Shown: one piece after another, positions 19,766-24,677 of the stretch
Numbering within the stretch: position 1 is the first letter of the stretch
Layout of the letters: the number at the start of each line of letters is the position of its first letter
Assembly: GCF_000485595.1 (NCBI RefSeq)
Contig: NW_014578870.1
Span: forward strand, 28,165-52,841
DNA from: Priapulus caudatus
Lineage: Eukaryota; Priapulida; Priapulimorpha; Priapulimorphida; Priapulidae
Direction: 5' to 3'
Length of the DNA: 24,677 nucleotides
Notes under the pieces: generated by a model
The model's database searches: none
Seen by the model: the letters and a program-made list of their open reading frames with translations, nothing else
Told to the model about the DNA's origin: nothing
Made by a program: the position numbers and the translations under genes

Positions 19766-20680
19766 CCCTACTGAGCGAGCTCTCAATAAACCGAATAGGA
19801 ATTCCTTTCTCTCTAAGGCCCATTCTAGAACAGACCATGCTACTTGTCAGTCAACTAAATCAATTTCTCTATGATAACTTAGCCAAGCGAATTAGACACT
19901 AGTCAGTTTTGTTGTTATTAGTCACTCATAGATATCATCCTGTAATCTTAGCTTTATCTGTAATCTCTAATCTAATATTTGAATACAATTCAACAATAAA
20001 GTTTATTCAGTCGGCTGTGTTATCTGTGATCAGTTACATAAGTTTACAGTTTGTTAAACCACTCTAGTGCTTGTGATGATCAACCGTTGAACATTAAATA
20101 GGAGCAGATTCCTCTCGACAACATCACATTAACTTACTCAGAGCAATTAACAATAAATTCTGAAACTGGGCACTTTGGCCTAACATAAGACGAATTACAT
20201 AATTATTTGTACAATAGTTCTGATTAGTCTCTGATTAGGTCTTGAGGTTGAGCGATCTTGGTGGGCTAGCCCATCTATTTTATCTACTATTATTTATCAG
20301 ATTCATTAGTATTATATCAGCTATTCATTTCACTAATCTTAGTATTTACTTGCGTCTCGTTTATTACAGCAAACAAATGCGTGGGGGTACCATTATGGTG
20401 AAATGGCAGCACCGTGATTGGTTTCAAGCTTCGATAGGGCACACGTGATTGGTTTAAAAACTTTGCATACAAGCATCATATTGCATGCAATTTGTTCTGT
20501 TTTACTGAAAATTCCACTTTTCAAAAGCTTATACAAACTAATGTGCAACAATTTATGGGGAGCACATTCTGATGTGATTTTATAATCAGTTATAATTATG
20601 ATTTAACTCATAGCCAATTAAACTTGGCTTCCATGAGGTGGTCAAACGAAGTGAACAATAATCACTGTTGGCCATGGCCT
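19766..20680. other. BICDL intron 1, no gene seen
   Basis: AT-rich non-coding DNA. The only pattern noted is a direct repeat ACGTGATTGGTTT-like at about 20413 and 20444. Confidence 0.5.
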
Positions 20681-21760
20681 ATCAGCTAGCAGTCCCTGCA
20701 AGCGTCACGCAATGGACAGTGCTCTTGGGTTTTAGACACAAGCGTGCAACAATGTTATTACTATGTCAGCGCGGGGTTGGTAGTAAGTTTTTACACCATG
20801 GGCATTGTATTTCTGCGGCTAGGCAACTTCGCGATTGTATCATTGACACGGTTGCGTGCAGGTATTTGGCGCACGAAGCCCTGGTCATTGACTAGAGATG
20901 TGCGTCTTTAATCCACGCGAGGCTTTGGGGGTGGTCGCAAACACGCGCTATTTGCGCGTGCGCTGTCCATGTACTTTGCTCGTGAAGCTCTGTCATTGGC
21001 CTAGAGGACGTGGTTCTAGTGCTAGATTCCTTGGGATGCCGCGAAGGCCAGTAACTACGTAGGGCAACATGTAATTTCTTCTCGTAGTCGCTTATATAAG
21101 GAACTTACTCCTCCTCTCGGCTCTCACTGCAGACGTGTATTTGAATCCGGGCGCTTTGGGGCCTACCCTATAAGAGTTGGAGGAGACGTATGACCTGAGC
21201 TACATTGTGGTTGGATCAATGCGCACCGATGTACAGCGAGTAGTTAGGGATTAAAGGATAAACGTAATAATTTTACCGGAATGTGGAAAGGAGTGGGAAC
21301 TTAGAGCAGATATAAACCCTAAGAGGGTGTGTGAAAGTCTTTTCCTGTTTGTCACTCACTACGCTAATGACGGACATATTTTGGCTTCTCCTCTGGAATT
21401 AAAAGCTCTCTTTAAGCACTAAATAAGATTACTTCGCGGTCTTGCCATCCTGGTGTGCTTCTGGGTGAGGGATAGATCTCTGCCTCGAGCATGCGCGATT
21501 CTACAGCCAGCACCTCCGCCGCACTCTGCAACCTGTTCCGAAGCAGGCCCGACGATAACATACGCTACGCGGGTAGGTAAGGAAACGAGCATATGCAACA
21601 CAATCCTGTGGTTACATATACGAGTTTCCGAAATACCGGTGAGAACGGAAACATACGCCAGCGTCCGCTCAACATCGAAAGGACACAGAGATGACGAAAT
21701 GCCGATGATCTACTAAACGTCCCTGTTATGGCGCAGAGACCAGAACCAGGAAGACCACCG
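20681..21760 (+). mobile_element. Diverged LTR copy C, inverted relative to A and B
   Basis: Read on the plus strand it matches the minus strand of copy B in order: ATCAGCTAGCAGTCCCTGCA (20681-20700), the GACAGTGCTCT segment, CCAGTAACTACGTAGGGCAAC, TATATAAG (21093-21100), GATAAACGTAATAATTTTAC, ATTAAAAGCTCTCTTTAAGC, and a more diverged U5-like part to about 21750. The primer-site end is no longer clear. It is the most diverged of the three copies. Confidence 0.7.
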
Positions 21761-21769
21761 CCCCTGCGG

Positions 21770-22905
21770 GGGGCTGCCATATGAACGTGATTATTTGTCG
21801 TACTCATCGGTGGTCGCCGGGCGGGTGACTACGTAGATTTTCGCACTGTACCCCGGGGTCAGCCCGCGCCCGCCTCTCTCGGCCGCCGAGTGGGCGCCGC
21901 CTTCATTCACCCAACTTCACCGCGTTGTAATGCCTAACACGAGACAGTACGCTATCATCTAGCCTCGCTGCTGGCCAGTGCGCGAGTGCGTCTATTAGAA
22001 AGTTGAAAGTACGTTGTGCGTTAATGGCCCTTAGTAGCGTGCAGCACCGATCCAGTTGTGTCAGAAGAGAGATGTATTTTATTGATATCGGGCAAGTCGT
22101 GCAGTGATCCTTAGGGGTGTGTGATTCCGCGCAAAGGACTTGTCGTTTGATTCATTAGACAGCACATTATCGGCAATAATCAATGAATGAGCGGTGGTCG
22201 AGTAGTAGACCGGACTGAGAGATTTGAAATAGACCTGAGTCCGCGTCACCGGGGGAGTGGTCCAGCCAAGGAAAAGATCAGGGACACGAGACAGCTGGCC
22301 ATCTTAGTGCGCTTGACAGGACGGCCGCTGTGGGCTATACCCGAGTAGGTCTCCTTCGGCCCGCGTCGCTGAAAGGAAGAGGAAGAAGGCCCTCATAGGG
22401 CCGCTGCTATCGCCGGTGAGCAGAAGTAATAAGGGCATATGAAATGGAGTAGACGTTAACCACGAGGGTCCAACGCTGAGTTTGATCCTGGCGATTTTTG
22501 ACGATCAACGTATCGCCGAGTATATAACCTATAGACGCCTTGCAGCTGTGAACGGTCCGAGCTTCAAAGAGGACCAGGCGGCCATGAGTGGCGCCGCCAT
22601 CACCAACGCCGCCGGCGCGCCGGTCCTCCGCTCCTGCGGCTCCCGGCCCGCGCGGTGAGAGGAGCCACCGGCCGCGGTCTAATCCGCTCTGCGGCTCCCC
22701 GGTGGGGGGGGATTGTTTGGGCATCATGGTGTGCCGACATCTCAGTCGTATAGTAATATGTTACTGAGACTTAAACCGCCCTAAGAAATGGCTCGGATTG
22801 GGCATTCCAGCTTCCAGACAAGAGGAAGTTTTGACATCACTGATTGGCTGCTTTGCATATTGCCTTTGACGCGATAAACCTTGCAAACAAGCGAGAAACA
22901 GGAAC
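21770..22905 (-). mobile_element. Diverged, inverted copy of the left part of the GC-rich element
   Basis: In reverse complement this matches 14395-14899: the end GATTGGCTGCTTTG..TTGACGCGATAAACC (22840-22879), GCCGCCATCACCAACGCCGCC (about 22590), GCTGAAAGGAAGAGGAAGA (about 22369) with GGCCCTCA next to it, GTCACCGGG (about 22246), and GGCCGCCGAGTGGGCGCCGCC (about 21881). About 130 bases at 22427-22560 have no counterpart and are an insertion or replacement. Together with LTR copy C it reproduces the arrangement of 14406-15770 in the opposite direction. Confidence 0.7.
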
Positions 22906-24585
22906 CGGCCCAGTCTGTGTAAAAGGCAACGTGACTTGTGGTCTTATGTAGTCCATTCCCATCAGCCTTATGCTCCTATTAAGTGAGAGTTACAAAACGA
23001 CACATTGTACTCATGTGATATAGAATATGATATCACGCTATAATTACAATATCTTTGTGTAACTGTGGTTATTTTCATCTTAATGCTTAAGTTGATGAGA
23101 GGGTTTGGGCTTCTCGTCAGAGGAGCGTCTCGTAGATACTTACTACTATCGTAGCTAACATACGTTATTGACTGTTGTAATATGTTATATACCCAGTACA
23201 GTTTAGCCAAAACATCCCATATGGTACATCTACAGCAATGGCAGTGTTCAGCGTGACCCAAGAGACATTTGATATTTTTGTCATATCTTGAAAATCTTGA
23301 GCACTTTCTAGCGAAAACAATAATTTATTCTTGGACCGCGGCGATTATCAAATTCCATAGCAGAAACTATATAAGATTTATCGACTCTTATAACAGAAGA
23401 ATAATTCAATTTGGTTTTTTTCCACGTACCAACAAGCATACGTCATGGCGGTATATTCACATCTACCGAGTCCACAAAGAATACATTGTATGTAAAAAAA
23501 TTTGTTTTTAACGGCTGTATACATGGCCGGTGACAGTATGATTTGAGTAACTCTAGAATCCATATTGTTACATACAGTAGACATCTAAAATTATGTCTGC
23601 TGTAGATGTATGGTACCCTGTTTCTTAAAGAAAGTACACGAAAGCATTGGTTGTTAAAATGACTTTTATTACTTGGGAGGCAGTATATGAATAAACACCG
23701 TCAGATGCCAAGATGAATTAATACAATGCCCCTGGCGACATTCTACTTACGATGTTGCGGATAGTGTTTGTTTGTTTTTTATCACCGTTGTTCTACCATT
23801 TATTCATTATCTCCTAGTGAAGTGCTGGCTAGACCTCTACTTGCCACATATTGATTCAGCAAGAACTTGAGAAGGACCAATTTGCTATGGTTTACAGATT
23901 TTGCTGAGAATAGTAATTCTGAAATGGATATTAGAAAGGAATAATTGATAAAGCTGCTCCTGCAAATTAATACGTTTTGAAACACTGTAGGCTACCATGT
24001 ACATTGCGTCTACATGTAATTACATCGTTGCGTATGAAAATAATTTTGTCATGAAAAGTATGGCACTATAGTTGGAGGCTATAATGTCACCAAACATATA
24101 TGAATTGTTTACTGAATTAATGAAAGAGGCGTAAGTAAAGATAGATGAGTCTAGTTAAGTCAATCACATATTGGAAGTAGGCCGCTGTACAATTGTTATT
24201 GCAGGTGTACATTATCTGTATCTATCTTTTTCTATCGATTAGGTTAGCGGGTGTCTAGCTCTAGTACTATAGGGCGGGCCGGGCGGCGCAGCGTATCTTA
24301 CTCCCGAACTATTGTCCTCGCCTTCGTGACATTATTTGAGAAGGGTGCTATCGTACTTATGTACGGGCGCTGCGTTATGTAGCTAAGTGTTACGAGACGT
24401 CTTACCGACTGGGCCCAAGACAAACCATCAATAATACCTTAAGATTTAAGTATGAAAATAATATCACAGTGTTCTCAACGGGCAAAGATGATTGTACATC
24501 TAGTAGTAGATATATATATTCTATATTACATGCGCACGTAACTCGTCGCTGTTCTCCCTCACCCCCTCTTCAGCTTATATTTGTT
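22906..24585. other. BICDL intron 1, no gene seen
   Basis: No coding exon, RNA gene or repeat family was recognised. A near-perfect stem ACAGTAGACAT/ATGTCTGCTGT lies at about 23574-23603. Confidence 0.5.
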
Positions 24586-24677
24586 TCCTGGATGATGAAC
24601 TAAAGAGACATAAACACTCATTTACAAAATGGGGCGTGTTGTTTTCTCTTGTGATTTGAAGTGGTTTCATCGCGTTT
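24586..24677 (+). repeat. Start of a further copy of the GC-rich element end
   Basis: GATGATGAACTAAA, ATTTACAAA-TGGG, GTTTTCTCTTG and TTTGAAG..TTTCATCGCGT match 14347-14411 in order. The copy runs off the end of the window. Confidence 0.7.

Noticed and set aside
22478-22492. Fifteen bases identical to the conserved start of bacterial 16S rRNA (GAGTTTGATCCTGGC)
   Set aside because: Surrounding bases are not rRNA; short chance match inside an insertion.

Overview
This is a non-coding-rich piece of an animal (metazoan) nuclear genome, most likely from an invertebrate. The evidence is two conserved animal genes with GT..AG introns, TTAGGG-type telomere-like tracts, long microsatellites, retrotransposon remnants, and an assembly gap (12255-12843, all N). 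The species cannot be named from the sequence.

Left end, minus strand: the first three coding exons of a citron Rho-interacting kinase (CIT/sticky family), from ATG at 2343 through donors and acceptors with matching phases to the hinge of the kinase domain at 739. The gene continues beyond base 1. Plus strand, from 6960: the first coding exon of a BICD-family-like dynein cargo adaptor (BICDL1/BicDR family) with its CC1 box. It ends at a GT donor at 7257, and no second exon is visible, so 7257 to the window end is probably a first intron of more than 17 kb. The two genes are head to head, about 4.6 kb apart between ATGs. As I recall, human CIT and BICDL1 are also divergent neighbours on 12q24.

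Between and after the genes the DNA is a mosaic of repeats. 2400-2715: a fold-back with telomere-like repeats in its loop. 3443-3703: a non-LTR retrotransposon tail. 4702-5400: a 0.7-kb palindrome. 8079-9365: an LTR with a primer-binding-site end, carrying a nested LTR insertion with a 6-bp target duplication. 10256-10800: a minisatellite. 10870-11070: diverged units also found at 495-690. 11260-13770: CT, GA and CA tracts around the gap. 14406-17289: a GC-rich 2.9-kb element with about 74-bp terminal inverted repeats, holding a second LTR copy, a 63-bp higher-order satellite and a Cys/His-rich minus-strand ORF. 19188-19765: a small element with 13-bp inverted ends and telomere-like repeats. 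20681-22890: an inverted, diverged copy of the LTR plus GC-rich composite. 24586-24677: the start of another copy.

The window holds no operon or multi-gene system. Its main points of interest are the divergent citron/BICDL pair and the unusual LTR-plus-primer-site insertions, which resemble integrated reverse-transcription intermediates.
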